Assembly (NCBI GenBank): GCA_023404955.1 | Contig: JAEXZY010000110.1 | Location: 1-36,249, forward strand | DNA from: Actinomycetes bacterium | GTDB taxonomy: Bacteria; Actinomycetota; Actinomycetes; Mycobacteriales; Mycobacteriaceae | DNA: 36,249 nucleotides | Direction of reading: 5' to 3' | Part shown: positions 1-8,654 of the stretch, in pieces | Layout: each line of letters opens with the position of its first letter | How positions within the stretch are numbered: the first letter of the stretch is position 1 | The notes under the pieces: model-generated | What the model was told of the DNA's origin: nothing | Seen by the model: only the letters and a program-made list of their open reading frames with translations | The model's database searches: none | Made by a program: the position numbers and the translations under genes

Positions 1-241
1 GCACATAAGCGCTGGTGGCCTCGAACACCATGTCAGGCAACTCATCCCGAGACAGCAACCAGTCCACACCCTCATGCGAGGTCTCCAACCCCAACGACCG
101 CGCCCGCGCCAACCCCTCACTGGCCGGGTCGATTCCGATCATCCAGCGCGGCTCCAGCCACTCCGAACGCAGAAGCTTGTACAGCAGATCGGTGCTGATG
201 TTGCCCGACCCGACAATCGCCACCGTCGCCTTGCCGCCCAT
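1..241 (-). CDS. hsaG: Acetaldehyde dehydrogenase (acylating), HsaG/MhpF type, N-terminal part
   Basis: Only the first 80 codons are in the window; the gene runs off the left edge. The protein begins MGGKATVAIVGSGNISTDLL, the Rossmann dinucleotide-binding start (GSGNIS) of acylating acetaldehyde dehydrogenases, followed by EWLEPRWMIGIDP, closely matching HsaG/MhpF/BphJ proteins. These convert acetaldehyde or propionaldehyde plus CoA to acyl-CoA with NAD+ and channel the aldehyde from a partner aldolase (HsaF/MhpE), which is expected just beyond the edge. I chose the ATG at 241 because an AGGAGTG ribosome site lies 7 bases upstream. An in-frame ATG at 259 would add six residues. It is the last visible gene of the minus-strand hydrolase-hydratase operon. 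The steroid assignment (hsa rather than mhp/bph) is inference; the enzyme class is secure. Confidence 0.88.
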   Translation of the reverse strand, partial: MGGKATVAIVGSGNISTDLLYKLLRSEWLEPRWMIGIDPASEGLARARSLGLETSHEGVDWLLSRDELPDMVFEATSAYV

Positions 242-274
242 GGGGTTCACTCCTGACATCGAAAGTGCGCTGCC

Positions 275-1069
275 TCAGACGAATTCGACGAACACTTCGC
301 CGAGTCCGGAGAGTCCAGCTCGGAAATGGTCACCCTTGGCCACGTCGACGGCTCGGGTGCAGGAGCCGGACAGCACGACGTGTCCTGCGTCGAGCGTGAC
401 GTCATATGCGGACAGGGTGCGCGCCAACCACGCCACCGCATTGGCGGGGTGGCCCAGCACCGCGCTGGTGGACCCGCGGGTGACCAGGACGTCGCGCCCG
501 CCGAAGCCTGAGTACAGCGCCGCATCGACGTCGGCGAGGTCGAGGGCGTCGGGCGCCACGCGGTCGGGACCCACGACGAATTTGCCCGAGGACGCGTTGT
601 CGGCGATCGTGTCGATGATGCCGATGCGCCAGTTCAGGATGCGGCTGTCGATGAGTTCGATTGCCGCGCTCACGTATTCGGTGGCTGTCAGGACATCCTC
701 GGGCGTGCAGTTCCCGGGCAGCCCGGCGCCCAGCACGAATGCCACCTCCACCTCGACACGGGGATGGCACAGCGACGAGAGATCGACGACGGCGCCGTTC
801 TCGATGACCATGTCGGTCAGCAGATGGCCGAAATCGGGCTCGTCGACACCCATCATCTGCTGCATCACTGGTGACGACAGGCCGATCTTGTGCCCGCAGA
901 TCTGCACACCTGCAGCGAGGCGTTCGGCGATGTTGGCGCGCTGGATCGCATAGGCGTCGGCGATGTCGAGATCGGGGTAGGAGTCGATCAGCGGGTCGAT
1001 CGGGCGGCGCTGCTGTTCGGCGCGGCGCAGCGTGTGCGCGGCCGCGTCGCGGGTTGCGGTGTCGAGCAT
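275..1069 (-). CDS. hsaE: 2-hydroxypenta-2,4-dienoate hydratase (2-keto-4-pentenoate hydratase), HsaE/MhpD type
   Basis: A 264-residue protein of normal family length. It hydrates 2-hydroxy-2,4-dienoates, released by hydrolysis of meta-cleavage products, to 4-hydroxy-2-oxoacids for the next aldolase. Visible signatures are GHKIGLSS followed by MMGVDEPDFGHLL and a later EVEVAFVLG stretch carrying the acidic metal-binding residues of the fumarylacetoacetase-like hydratase fold. The ATG at 1069 is preferred over one nine codons upstream because GAAGGG precedes it at ribosome-site distance and family members start near here. Its stop is 33 bases before the dehydrogenase start and the upstream hydrolase ends 82 bases away, so the three are probably cotranscribed. 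Whether the substrate comes from steroid or simple aromatic ring cleavage cannot be read from this gene alone. Confidence 0.87.
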   Translation of the reverse strand: MLDTATRDAAAHTLRRAEQQRRPIDPLIDSYPDLDIADAYAIQRANIAERLAAGVQICGHKIGLSSPVMQQMMGVDEPDFGHLLTDMVIENGAVVDLSSLCHPRVEVEVAFVLGAGLPGNCTPEDVLTATEYVSAAIELIDSRILNWRIGIIDTIADNASSGKFVVGPDRVAPDALDLADVDAALYSGFGGRDVLVTRGSTSAVLGHPANAVAWLARTLSAYDVTLDAGHVVLSGSCTRAVDVAKGDHFRAGLSGLGEVFVEFV

Positions 1070-1151
1070 GGTGATCCCTTCGGGCGGTGCGATCACCCTA
1101 GGGAGGTGGCCGCGGAGAACAGGCGGTCGTGTTCCGCCCAGCGGACGTGTG

Positions 1152-2033
1152 CTAGGCCACCCGCTGAAGAAAACCGGTGACCACCGATTCGAACGCAGCC
1201 TTGGCCTCGATCATCGCCCAGTGCCCGCAGCGCGGGAACACATGCAGCTCGGCGTCGGGGATAGTGCGCATCGGTATCAACGCCATGTCCAGCGGGCTGA
1301 CCCGATCGTCGCGACCCCAGGTCAACAACGTCGGGGCCGCGACCTTGTGCATGCGCGCCCACGGCAGCGGTGCCTCAGACGAGGCCATGGCAGCCATCAT
1401 GGCCGAGAACGCGGCCTTGCCGTACATCCGGCGTGCAGCGGCCAATGTCTCGGGATCGGTGGCCAGCGCCCACCGTTCCTCGATCAGCTCATCGGTCAAC
1501 AGCGCCTGGTCGAACACCATCGAGTTCAGCCAGTCGACCAGACGCTGCCGGGTCGGGTCCTCGGTGAATTCCTGAAGCAGTCGAATGCCTTCGCTGGGTC
1601 CGGGGGAGAAGACGTTGGTGCCGATCCCGCCGATGGTCACCAGGCGGTCGACCCGTTCGGGCGCGGCGATCGCGGTGTTGATGCCCACCCCGCCGCCCAT
1701 GGAGTTGCCGACGATGTGCGCCCGCTCGATGTCCAGCGCATCCAGGAACGGGACGACGGTGCCCTGGGCGGTGACCATGGGATGCCCGCCCCAGTCGTCG
1801 GTCACCCCGAACCCCGGGAATTCCAGGATCAGGCACCGGAAGTGCTCGGCGAAGGTCGGTAGCACCCCGCGGAAGTTTCGCCATCCCGTCACTCCAGGCC
1901 CCGACCCGTGCAGGAACAGCACCACCGGCCCCTGGCCGACGTCGTAATAGCGCAAAGCCCCGGCACTCGTGGGTGTTTCACGCAATGCCTCGGCCCCACC
2001 AGGTGTGTTCGGGACAGCAGCAGTCTGTGACAC
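1152..2033 (-). CDS. Alpha/beta hydrolase, meta-cleavage-product hydrolase family (HsaD/BphD-like)
   Basis: A 293-residue C-C bond hydrolase of the type that splits the ring-opened product of extradiol dioxygenases. The catalytic triad is visible: Ser111 in GNSMGGG, Asp243 in GRDDRVSP and His271 in CGHW. The oxyanion-hole motif HGSGPG lies near residue 42. All match the HsaD/BphD/TesD group in place and spacing, and the length fits. The frame is open far upstream, but the real start is the GTG at 2033, preceded by GAGAAGAGGA. It heads the minus-strand operon leading to the hydratase and aldehyde dehydrogenase, which is the biochemical order of the pathway. Canonical steroid hsaD sits with hsaA, hsaC and hsaB, which are absent here, so this is probably a paralogue for another ring-cleavage substrate. 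Confidence 0.82.
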   Translation of the reverse strand: MSQTAAVPNTPGGAEALRETPTSAGALRYYDVGQGPVVLFLHGSGPGVTGWRNFRGVLPTFAEHFRCLILEFPGFGVTDDWGGHPMVTAQGTVVPFLDALDIERAHIVGNSMGGGVGINTAIAAPERVDRLVTIGGIGTNVFSPGPSEGIRLLQEFTEDPTRQRLVDWLNSMVFDQALLTDELIEERWALATDPETLAAARRMYGKAAFSAMMAAMASSEAPLPWARMHKVAAPTLLTWGRDDRVSPLDMALIPMRTIPDAELHVFPRCGHWAMIEAKAAFESVVTGFLQRVA

Positions 2034-2097
2034 GGGTCCTCTTCTCGTCGCCGCCGGATCGTCGTCGCGAGCCTCACACGCGCCGCCCGCCAGGCGC

Positions 2098-2108
2098 AAC
2101 GCGGCGTT
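2098..2108. promoter_or_regulatory. Perfect inverted repeat in the hydrolase/yrbEA divergent region, candidate operator
   Basis: AACGC-G-GCGTT is a perfect 5-1-5 palindrome in the middle of the 214-base region between the divergent hydrolase (start 2033) and yrbEA (start 2248). It is well placed to control both directions. It does not match the KstR or KstR2 consensus as I remember them. The regulator is unknown, and short GC-rich palindromes arise by chance, so confidence is low. Confidence 0.3.
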
Positions 2109-2209
2109 CCGGTGACCGGTGATCCGCTCCGGGGCGGAGGCGGCCACAGGCGTTCTCCCGATGGGCGGGACACCCCGTTTTCCGACAGCGGGCGAGCTGC
2201 GAGTGTTCC

Positions 2210-2236
2210 CCCGGGTCACGACGTGTCCCGGGTCAC
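2210..2236 (+). promoter_or_regulatory. Direct repeat CCCGGGTCAC x2 just upstream of the yrbEA ribosome site
   Basis: Two identical 10-base copies lie at 2210-2219 and 2227-2236, 17 bases apart start to start. The second ends directly against the AGGAGGA ribosome site of yrbEA (2237-2243). The bases between contain CACG-A-CGTG. The placement suits a repressor site or a 5'-leader element for the mce operon. No function is proven. Confidence 0.35.
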
Positions 2237-2247
2237 AGGAGGAAGCG

Positions 2248-3018
2248 ATGCCGCAGCGACAACTCACCGTCCCGCTGCAGGGGATCGGTGGATTGTTCGC
2301 CATGTCGGTCGACGCCGCCAAGTTCGTCGTGCGCGGACCGTTCCAGTGGCGCGAATTCCTCGACCAGTCGTGGTTCGTGGCGCGGGTGTCCATGGCACCC
2401 ACCTTGTTGGTGGCGATCCCGTTCACCGTGCTGGTGTCGTTCACGCTCAACATCCTGCTGCGCGAGCTGGGGGCGGCTGACCTGTCCGGAGCAGGTGCGG
2501 CGTTCGGCGCGGTCACCCAGGTCGGTCCGATGGTGACGGTGCTGATCGTCGCCGGCGCGGGCGCGACGGCGATGTGCGCGGATCTCGGATCGCGCACGAT
2601 TCGCGAAGAGATCGACGCCATGGAAGTACTCGGCATCAACCCCGTCCAGCGGCTGGTGACACCCCGAATGCTCGCCTCGGGGCTGGTCGCGATGCTGCTC
2701 AACAGCCTCGTCGTGATCATCGGCATCCTCGGCGGCTACCTGTTCTCGGTGTTCGTGCAGGACGTCAACCCAGGCGCCTTCGCCGCGGGCATCACGCTGC
2801 TGACCGGCATTCCGGAGGTCGTCATCTCGTGCGTCAAAGCTGCGCTGTTCGGGCTCATCGCCGGGATGGTGGCCTGCTACCGCGGGTTGACCATCAGCGG
2901 CGGCGGCGCCAAAGCCGTCGGCAACGCCGTCAACGAGACCGTCGTGTACGCGTTCATGGCGCTGTTCGTCGTCAACGTGGTGGTCACCGCCATCGGTATC
3001 CAGATGACCAGCAAGTGA
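2248..3018 (+). CDS. yrbEA: YrbEA, MlaE-family permease of an Mce lipid importer
   Basis: A 256-residue integral membrane protein that, with YrbEB, forms the permease core of an Mce transporter. These systems import lipids or sterols, powered by an MceG/MKL-type ATPase normally encoded elsewhere. MlaE-family signatures include EFLDQSWFVARVS, VTQVGPMVTVLIVAGAG, and the conserved loop TIREEIDAMEVLGINPVQRL, thought to contact the ATPase. About five hydrophobic segments follow one another. A very strong ribosome site (AGGAGGA) six bases before fixes the ATG at 2248, although the frame is open from 2119. It is the first gene of the mce operon and overlaps yrbEB by 4 bases. The sequence shares features of several mce groups, so I give no mce number. 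Confidence 0.92.
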   Translation: MPQRQLTVPLQGIGGLFAMSVDAAKFVVRGPFQWREFLDQSWFVARVSMAPTLLVAIPFTVLVSFTLNILLRELGAADLSGAGAAFGAVTQVGPMVTVLIVAGAGATAMCADLGSRTIREEIDAMEVLGINPVQRLVTPRMLASGLVAMLLNSLVVIIGILGGYLFSVFVQDVNPGAFAAGITLLTGIPEVVISCVKAALFGLIAGMVACYRGLTISGGGAKAVGNAVNETVVYAFMALFVVNVVVTAIGIQMTSK

Positions 3019-3878
3019 CGGGCGGCACCACCGTGGCTCTTCGATCGACCTATCCCCGGCTGGCGCGAGCGACGCGACAGCCGGCCGTCATCGTCGGCGG
3101 CATCGGCGACCACGTCCTGTTCTACGGCAGAGCGCTCCGGGCCGTGCCCTACGCGGCCGCTCACTACCGCAGCGAAGTGATCCGGCTGATCGCCGAGATC
3201 AGCATGGGCGCAGGGACATTGGCGATGATCGGCGGAACGGTCGTAATCGTCGGGTTCCTGACACTGGCCACGGGTGGAGTGCTGGCGATCCAGGGGTACA
3301 GCTCGCTGGGCAACATCGGCATCGAGGCGCTCACCGGCTTCCTCGCCGCCTTCATCAACGTCCGCATCTCTGCGCCCATCGTCGCCGGCATCGGCCTGGC
3401 CGCCACGTTCGGTGCCGGTGTCACCGCGCAACTGGGGGCGATGCGCATCAACGAGGAGATCGACGCGCTCGAATCGATGGGCATCCGGGCCGTCGAGTAC
3501 CTGGTGAGCACCCGCATCGTCGCCGGCATGGTGGCGATCACGCCGCTGTACTCGATTGCGGTGATCCTGTCGTTTCTGGCCAGCCAGTTCACCACCGTGG
3601 TGCTGCTGGGGCAGTCCGGCGGTCTGTACACCCACTACTTCACCACGTTCCTGAACCCGATCGACCTGCTGTGGTCCTTCCTCCAGGCGATACTCATGGC
3701 GCTCGCGATCCTGTTGGTGCACACCTACTTCGGGTACTTCGCGTCGGGCGGACCCGCGGGAGTCGGAGTCGCCGTCGGCAACGCGGTACGCACGTCGTTG
3801 ATCGTGGTGGTCTCGATCACCTTGCTCACCTCGTTGGCGGTCTACGGCTCCAACGGCAACTTCAATCTCTCCGGTTAG
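3015..3878 (+). CDS. yrbEB: YrbEB, MlaE-family permease of the Mce importer
   Basis: The second permease subunit, 287 residues. The GTG at 3015 overlaps the yrbEA stop in a GTGA arrangement, implying translational coupling; the long open frame upstream to 2574 is not coding. Family features are FYGRALRAVPYAAAHYRSEV at the N-terminus, the FGAGVTAQLGAMRINEEIDA loop equivalent to the ATPase-contact loop of YrbEA, and FLNPIDLLWSFLQAILMA near the C-terminus. Five or six membrane segments alternate with short loops. YrbEA and YrbEB are expected to form a heterodimer in the inner membrane under the Mce substrate-binding assembly. It ends nine bases before mceA. Confidence 0.92.
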   Translation: MTGGTTVALRSTYPRLARATRQPAVIVGGIGDHVLFYGRALRAVPYAAAHYRSEVIRLIAEISMGAGTLAMIGGTVVIVGFLTLATGGVLAIQGYSSLGNIGIEALTGFLAAFINVRISAPIVAGIGLAATFGAGVTAQLGAMRINEEIDALESMGIRAVEYLVSTRIVAGMVAITPLYSIAVILSFLASQFTTVVLLGQSGGLYTHYFTTFLNPIDLLWSFLQAILMALAILLVHTYFGYFASGGPAGVGVAVGNAVRTSLIVVVSITLLTSLAVYGSNGNFNLSG

Positions 3879-3887
3879 CAGAATCCC

Positions 3888-5075
3888 TTGTCGAACAACG
3901 CTGTACGCATGTGGACGGGTACCGTCGCACTGGCTGTGATCGCCGCCGTCATCGCCGGTGCCGTGGTGCTGTTCCGTGGTGGGGTCGCCCCGACGGCGTC
4001 GGTGACGGTGCTCTCGCCGCGGGCCGGGCTGGTGATGAACCCCGAAGCCAAGGTGAAATGGCACGGGGCACAAGTCGGCAAGGTCGTCGCCATCGACTCG
4101 CTGCCCGACGGGCAGGCCGCGATCCGGCTCGCGATGAATCCGCGTGACCTGGAGCTGATTCCGGCCAACGCCAAGGTGCAGATCGCCTCGAGCACGGTGT
4201 TCGGCGCCAAGTTCATCGACCTGATCCCTCCTCCAGCGCCGTCGACCGACTCGATGCGCGCCGGCCAGGTGCTCGATGCACGGCACGTCACCGTCGAGAT
4301 CAACACCGTCTTCGAGCAGCTGGTCACGGTGCTCAGAGAAGTTCAACCCGAGAAGCTCAACGAAACGCTCGGCGCGCTTGCTCAGGCATTCGGCGGCCGC
4401 GGCGACAAGCTGGGACAGACCATGACCGACCTGGATGACCTTCTGGGCACACTCGATCCCAGCTTGTCGACGCTGCGCCGCGAGATATCCGTCGCACCCG
4501 GTGTCCTCAACGCCTACGCCGACGCCGCGCCCGACCTCACGAAGACGGCAGCCAACGCGACCCAGCTCAGCGACACCCTCGTCGATCGCCAGCAGGATCT
4601 CGACGCCCTGCTGATCAGCACCATAGGGCTGGCCGACATCGGCACCGACGTCGTTGCCACCAACGGTGATTCGCTGGCCACCACCATGCGCCTGCTGGTG
4701 CCCACCACCACGTTGACCAACCGGTACAACGCCGCGTTGACCTGTGCGCTCAAGGGTATCGAACCGCTCGCCACGGGTGCACCGCAACCACTGCCAGGAG
4801 TCATGCTGCTCGACTCCTTCCTCCTCGGCACCGAACGTTATCGCTATCCCAAGAATCTGCCCAAGGTCGCCGCCACCGGCGGTCCCCAATGCATGGGCCT
4901 GCCCAACGTCGGCTTCGGGGAACGCCCTCCCTTCGTGGTCACCGACATCGACGCCAACCCGGCCCAATACGGCAACCAAGGAATTCTGTTGAACTCCGAT
5001 GCCCTCAAGCAGGCGCTGTTCGGCCCGTTGGACGGCCCGCCGCGGAACACCCCCCAGATCGGCCAGCCCGGATGA
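3888..5075 (+). CDS. mceA: MceA, Mce-family substrate-channel protein
   Basis: A 395-residue exported protein with one N-terminal hydrophobic anchor (about residues 9-30) followed by the MlaD/Mce domain. The domain is marked by LSPRAGLVMNPEAKV, GAQVGKVV and SSTVFGAKFIDL. The following helical region is typical of Mce proteins, which assemble as heterohexamers to form a tunnel through the periplasm. Start choice is uncertain. The TTG at 3888 is nine bases after the yrbEB stop and keeps a short charged leader, but no strong ribosome site is visible. An ATG at 3909 is the main alternative. The C-terminus is shorter than in Mce1A or Mce4A as I recall them and lacks their proline-rich or hydrophobic extensions. 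The last base overlaps mceB through ATGA. Confidence 0.9.
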   Translation: MSNNAVRMWTGTVALAVIAAVIAGAVVLFRGGVAPTASVTVLSPRAGLVMNPEAKVKWHGAQVGKVVAIDSLPDGQAAIRLAMNPRDLELIPANAKVQIASSTVFGAKFIDLIPPPAPSTDSMRAGQVLDARHVTVEINTVFEQLVTVLREVQPEKLNETLGALAQAFGGRGDKLGQTMTDLDDLLGTLDPSLSTLRREISVAPGVLNAYADAAPDLTKTAANATQLSDTLVDRQQDLDALLISTIGLADIGTDVVATNGDSLATTMRLLVPTTTLTNRYNAALTCALKGIEPLATGAPQPLPGVMLLDSFLLGTERYRYPKNLPKVAATGGPQCMGLPNVGFGERPPFVVTDIDANPAQYGNQGILLNSDALKQALFGPLDGPPRNTPQIGQPG

Positions 5076-6103
5076 CCGGCCGCTACGGGACCGCGATCAA
5101 GTTCGGCGTGTTCGGGGTCATCATGACGCTGCTGACAGGCGCCCTGTTCGTCATCATGGGACAGTTCCGCACCGGGGCCACCAACGGCTACTCCGCCGTG
5201 TTCACCGATGCCTCCAGCCTCAAGTCCGGCGATTCGGTACGCGTCGCGGGACTGCGCGTCGGCACGGTCGACGACGTCGCACTGCAGCCGGACAACACAG
5301 TGGTCGTCCGGTTCGACGCCGACCGTGACGTCGCGCTGACCACCTCCACCAAAGTCGCGGTGCGCTACCTCGATCTGGTCGGAAATCGGTACCTCGAGCT
5401 GCTGGACAGCCCCGGCTCGACCCGTCTGCAACCGCCGGGTTCACAGATCCCTCGGGAGCGCACCGAGCCCGCGCTGGATCTCGATCTGCTGCTCGGCGGA
5501 CTCAAGCCCGTCATCCAAGGGCTCAACGCGCAGAACGTCAACGCCCTGACCAACTCGCTGATCCAGATACTGCAGGGACAGGGCGGCACCGTCCAATCAC
5601 TGTTGTCGCACACGTCGTCGTTCACTCAGGCACTCGCGGACAACGGTCAGACCGTGCAACAGCTCATCGACAACCTCAACACCGTGATGGCGACGGTGGC
5701 CGACGACGGTGACCGGTTCGCCGGCGCGGTGGCGCGCCTGCAGGAACTCATCACCGGTCTGTCCGAGCAGCGTGATCCGATCGGAGCCGCGATCACCGCA
5801 CTGGACAACGGCACCGCATCGCTGGCCGATCTGATGACCCAAGCCCGTCCGCCGCTGTCGGGCACCGTCGATCAACTCACCCGGCTGGCTCCACTGCTCG
5901 CCGACGAGGACAACAAGGCCAAGCTGGACCTGTCGTTGCAGAAGGCGCCGGCGAATTACCGCAAGCTCGTCCGTCTGGGCTCCTACGGGAGCTTCATCAA
6001 CCAGTACCTCTGCGGGATGAACATACGAGTCACCGACCTCCAGGGCCGGACCGCTTACTTCCCCTGGATCACCCAGAACAACGGCCGCTGCGGGGAGCCC
6101 TGA
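5072..6103 (+). CDS. mceB: MceB, Mce-family protein
   Basis: A 343-residue second subunit of the Mce hexamer. A single N-terminal hydrophobic stretch (FGVFGVIMTLLTGALFVIM, about residues 11-29) is followed by the Mce domain with FTDASSLKSGDSVRVAGLRV and the conserved YLDLVGNRYLEL strand. A long helical needle-forming region follows, and the C-terminus is Cys-containing (YLCGMNIRV, NNGRCGEP). The ATG at 5072 overlaps the mceA stop as ATGA, so translation is probably coupled. The open frame extending upstream to 4889 is antiparallel noise within mceA. It ends with TGATG into mceC. Confidence 0.92.
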   Translation: MTGRYGTAIKFGVFGVIMTLLTGALFVIMGQFRTGATNGYSAVFTDASSLKSGDSVRVAGLRVGTVDDVALQPDNTVVVRFDADRDVALTTSTKVAVRYLDLVGNRYLELLDSPGSTRLQPPGSQIPRERTEPALDLDLLLGGLKPVIQGLNAQNVNALTNSLIQILQGQGGTVQSLLSHTSSFTQALADNGQTVQQLIDNLNTVMATVADDGDRFAGAVARLQELITGLSEQRDPIGAAITALDNGTASLADLMTQARPPLSGTVDQLTRLAPLLADEDNKAKLDLSLQKAPANYRKLVRLGSYGSFINQYLCGMNIRVTDLQGRTAYFPWITQNNGRCGEP

Positions 6104-7185
6104 TGCTGAAGTACCGCGGATCCCAGCTCGTCCGCAGCGGACTCATCGGCGTGATCCTGATCGCCCTCGTCATCGCCGTCGGCTTGCAGCCGCAGACGCT
6201 GTGGTCGTGGGCGACAGCGATCAAGTACCGCGCACTGTTCGCCGAAGCGGGCGGTCTCGCGCCGGGCAACGACGTCAAGGTGTCGGGGGTGACCAAAGGC
6301 TCCGTCACCGACGTGTCGCTGCGCCATGGCAAGGCGCTGGTGACGTTCACCCTAGACAGCGCAGTACATCTCGGCGCCGAGACCACCGCCCACATCCGCA
6401 CCGGGACCGTACTGGGCGCGCGGATGCTCACCCTCGAACCCGCCGGCGCCGGCACCCTGCACGCCGCCGACACCATCCCGCTGACCCACACCTCCTCGCC
6501 GTACTCACTGACCGACGCCGTCAGCGACTTCACCACCAACACCGCCGCGACCGACACCGGCGCGCTGAACCAGTCCTTGGACACGCTCTCGGAGACCATC
6601 GACGCGATGGCGCCGCAGCTCGGTCCGACCTTCGACGGTCTGACCCAGTTGTCCCGAACGCTCAACGACCGCAACCAATCACTGGCGAATCTGCTCCGCA
6701 GCGCTGCAGACGTGACAGGTATCCTGGCCGAGCGCAGCCAACAGGTGAACACGCTGCTGCTCGACGCCAACTCCCTCACCGAGGTGCTGGACCAACGCCG
6801 CTATGCGATTGTCACACTGCTGGCCAACACGTCGGCGCTCTCGCAGCAGTTGTCTTCGCTGGTGCACGACAACGAAGAAGAACTCGCCCCCACCCTCGAG
6901 AAGCTCAACTCCGTGACCGAGATGCTCGAGCGAAACCGCGACAACATCGCCAGCGCCCTGTCCGGTCTGGCGAAGTACCAAGTCACACAGGGTGAATCGG
7001 TCAACAACGGCTTCTACTACAACGCGTTCATCGGCAACCTGCTGCCGTCGCAGACACTGCAGCCGTTCCTCGATTACGCGTTCGGATTCCGGCGCGGCAC
7101 CAACGCAGGCCAACCCCCCGACAACGCCGGGCCCCGTGCGGAATTCCCCTGGCCCCGCAACGGCATTCCCGGAGGCAGCCGATGA
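6103..7185 (+). CDS. mceC: MceC, Mce-family protein
   Basis: A 360-residue third Mce subunit. It has an N-terminal membrane anchor (GLIGVILIALVIAVGL), then the Mce domain with FAEAGGLAPGNDVKVSGVTK and an IRTGTVLGARMLTLEP strand. A long helical region with regularly spaced hydrophobics follows, expected to line the lipid channel. The C-terminus is a short Pro/Gly-rich tail. The start ATG shares one base with the mceB stop (TGATG). The gene overlaps mceD by four bases. No disruption is visible. Confidence 0.92.
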   Translation: MLKYRGSQLVRSGLIGVILIALVIAVGLQPQTLWSWATAIKYRALFAEAGGLAPGNDVKVSGVTKGSVTDVSLRHGKALVTFTLDSAVHLGAETTAHIRTGTVLGARMLTLEPAGAGTLHAADTIPLTHTSSPYSLTDAVSDFTTNTAATDTGALNQSLDTLSETIDAMAPQLGPTFDGLTQLSRTLNDRNQSLANLLRSAADVTGILAERSQQVNTLLLDANSLTEVLDQRRYAIVTLLANTSALSQQLSSLVHDNEEELAPTLEKLNSVTEMLERNRDNIASALSGLAKYQVTQGESVNNGFYYNAFIGNLLPSQTLQPFLDYAFGFRRGTNAGQPPDNAGPRAEFPWPRNGIPGGSR

Positions 7186-8654
7186 TCACCCGCCATCGCG
7201 CATCCATCACCCGAGCCGCGCTGATCGTGTTGATCGTCCTCGGCGTGGCCGGATCGGCGGTGCTGGTGCGGCAGAGCGTTTTCGGACCGACGACAGTGAC
7301 GGCCGAGTTCACGTCGGCCACCGCGATCTACCCCGGTGACGACGTGCGCGTCGCCGGGGTGAAAGTCGGCCGGATCACCAGCATCGAACCCGCCGGCGAC
7401 CACGCCACGCTGACGCTCGCCATCGACCACGGTGTCGCCATCCCCGCCGATGCCAAGGCGATCATCATGGCGCAGAACCTCGTCGCCGCCCGCTATGTCG
7501 CGCTCACCCCGGCCTACGAGGACAGCGGTCCCGTATTGGCAGACGGGGCCCGAATCAGACTGGAGCGCACCGCGGTTCCGGTGGAATGGGATCAGGTCAA
7601 AGACCAACTCATGCGGCTGGCATCCGACCTGGGACCGTTGGGCGGTGCGTCGGCCACCTCGCTGAGCCGATTCATCGACAGCGCGTCGGCGGCGATGGAC
7701 GGCAACGGCGAGAAGCTGCACCAGGCGCTCAGTCAGCTGGCCGGCGTCGGGCGAATCCTCGCGCAGGGGAGCGGCGACATCACCGACATCATCAAAAATC
7801 TGCAGGTCTTCGTCACCGCGCTGCGGGACAGCAACACCCAGATCGTGCAGTTCCAGCATCGTCTGGCCAGCGTCACCAGCGTCATCGACGGCAGCCGTAC
7901 CGACCTGGACGCAGCATTGACCAACCTCGCGACCGCGGTGGGGGACGTCCAGCGCTTCATCGCCGGAAGCCGGAACCAGACGGTCGAACAACTGCAGCGC
8001 CTCACGAACGTCACCCAGAACCTCGTCGACAACAAGATGAAGCTCGAGAACGTCCTGCACGTCGCCCCCAACGCGATCGCCAACGGATACAACATCTACA
8101 ACCCCGACAGCGGAACCGCCGTCGGCGCGTTCGCCCTGTCGAACTTCGCCGATCCTGTGTCGGTGGTGTGTTCGGCCATCGCCGCTGTCAAGAACGCCAC
8201 CGCGCCCGAGACGTCCAAGCTCTGCGCCCAATACCTCGGGCCTGCCCTGTCGCTGATCAACTTCAACTACCTGCCGATGCCGTTCAACGCCTACCTGCGC
8301 AAGGCGCCCAGCCCCGGGAACCTGGTCTACACCGATCCGAACATCGCGCCCGGCGGTGCGGGTGGACGGCCACAACCCGTGTCAACGCCGCCTGCGGTGT
8401 CGGCCTACACCGGAGCCGGTGACGTACCGCCCCCCGCCGGCTGGGGAAGGCCCCCGGGTCCGCCAGGGGCCTACGCGCCGAACCCTGCCGTGGCGGCCAA
8501 CCCGTCCCCGGCACTGTTCCCCGGCGCGCCGATACCGCCCGGAGTGCCCGCACCCGCGCCGGTCAGCCCACCCGGGCGTTCCCTGCAGGACATGTTGCTG
8601 CCCGCCGAAGCCGCGCCGGCCCCGGCACCACCAGCCCCCGGAGGCACCCCATGA
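7182..8654 (+). CDS. mceD: MceD, Mce-family protein with Pro/Ala-rich tail
   Basis: A 490-residue fourth Mce subunit. After an N-terminal anchor (AALIVLIVLGVAGSAVLV) comes the Mce domain, with FTSATAIYPGDDVRVAGVKV and IIMAQNLVAARYVALTP. The helical needle region follows and ends in a conserved module with paired Cys (VVCSAIA, KLCAQYLG). The last 110 or so residues are extremely Pro/Ala/Gly-rich, as in many MceD and MceF proteins, and may span or contact the cell wall. The ATG at 7182 overlaps the mceC stop (ATGA). The repetitive C-terminus makes this stretch prone to length variation between strains. Confidence 0.92.
   Translation: MITRHRASITRAALIVLIVLGVAGSAVLVRQSVFGPTTVTAEFTSATAIYPGDDVRVAGVKVGRITSIEPAGDHATLTLAIDHGVAIPADAKAIIMAQNLVAARYVALTPAYEDSGPVLADGARIRLERTAVPVEWDQVKDQLMRLASDLGPLGGASATSLSRFIDSASAAMDGNGEKLHQALSQLAGVGRILAQGSGDITDIIKNLQVFVTALRDSNTQIVQFQHRLASVTSVIDGSRTDLDAALTNLATAVGDVQRFIAGSRNQTVEQLQRLTNVTQNLVDNKMKLENVLHVAPNAIANGYNIYNPDSGTAVGAFALSNFADPVSVVCSAIAAVKNATAPETSKLCAQYLGPALSLINFNYLPMPFNAYLRKAPSPGNLVYTDPNIAPGGAGGRPQPVSTPPAVSAYTGAGDVPPPAGWGRPPGPPGAYAPNPAVAANPSPALFPGAPIPPGVPAPAPVSPPGRSLQDMLLPAEAAPAPAPPAPGGTP

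Noticed and set aside
2034..2247. KstR or KstR2 operator
   Set aside because: No sequence matching the remembered consensus spacing (AAC-x2-GTT or CAAG-x2-CTTG) was found by eye.
2034..2726. N-terminal extension of the hydrolase frame by 231 codons
   Set aside because: It would run antisense through yrbEA and the shared promoter, has no family similarity, and a good ribosome site supports the GTG at 2033.
2877..4979. A 700-codon open frame on the minus strand
   Set aside because: It lies antisense to yrbEA, yrbEB and mceA, whose proteins match known families. Its translation is low-complexity Arg/Gly/Asp-rich sequence typical of GC-rich shadow frames.
7074..8375. A 433-codon minus-strand frame under mceC/mceD
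   Set aside because: Shadow of mceD, with no recognisable domain.
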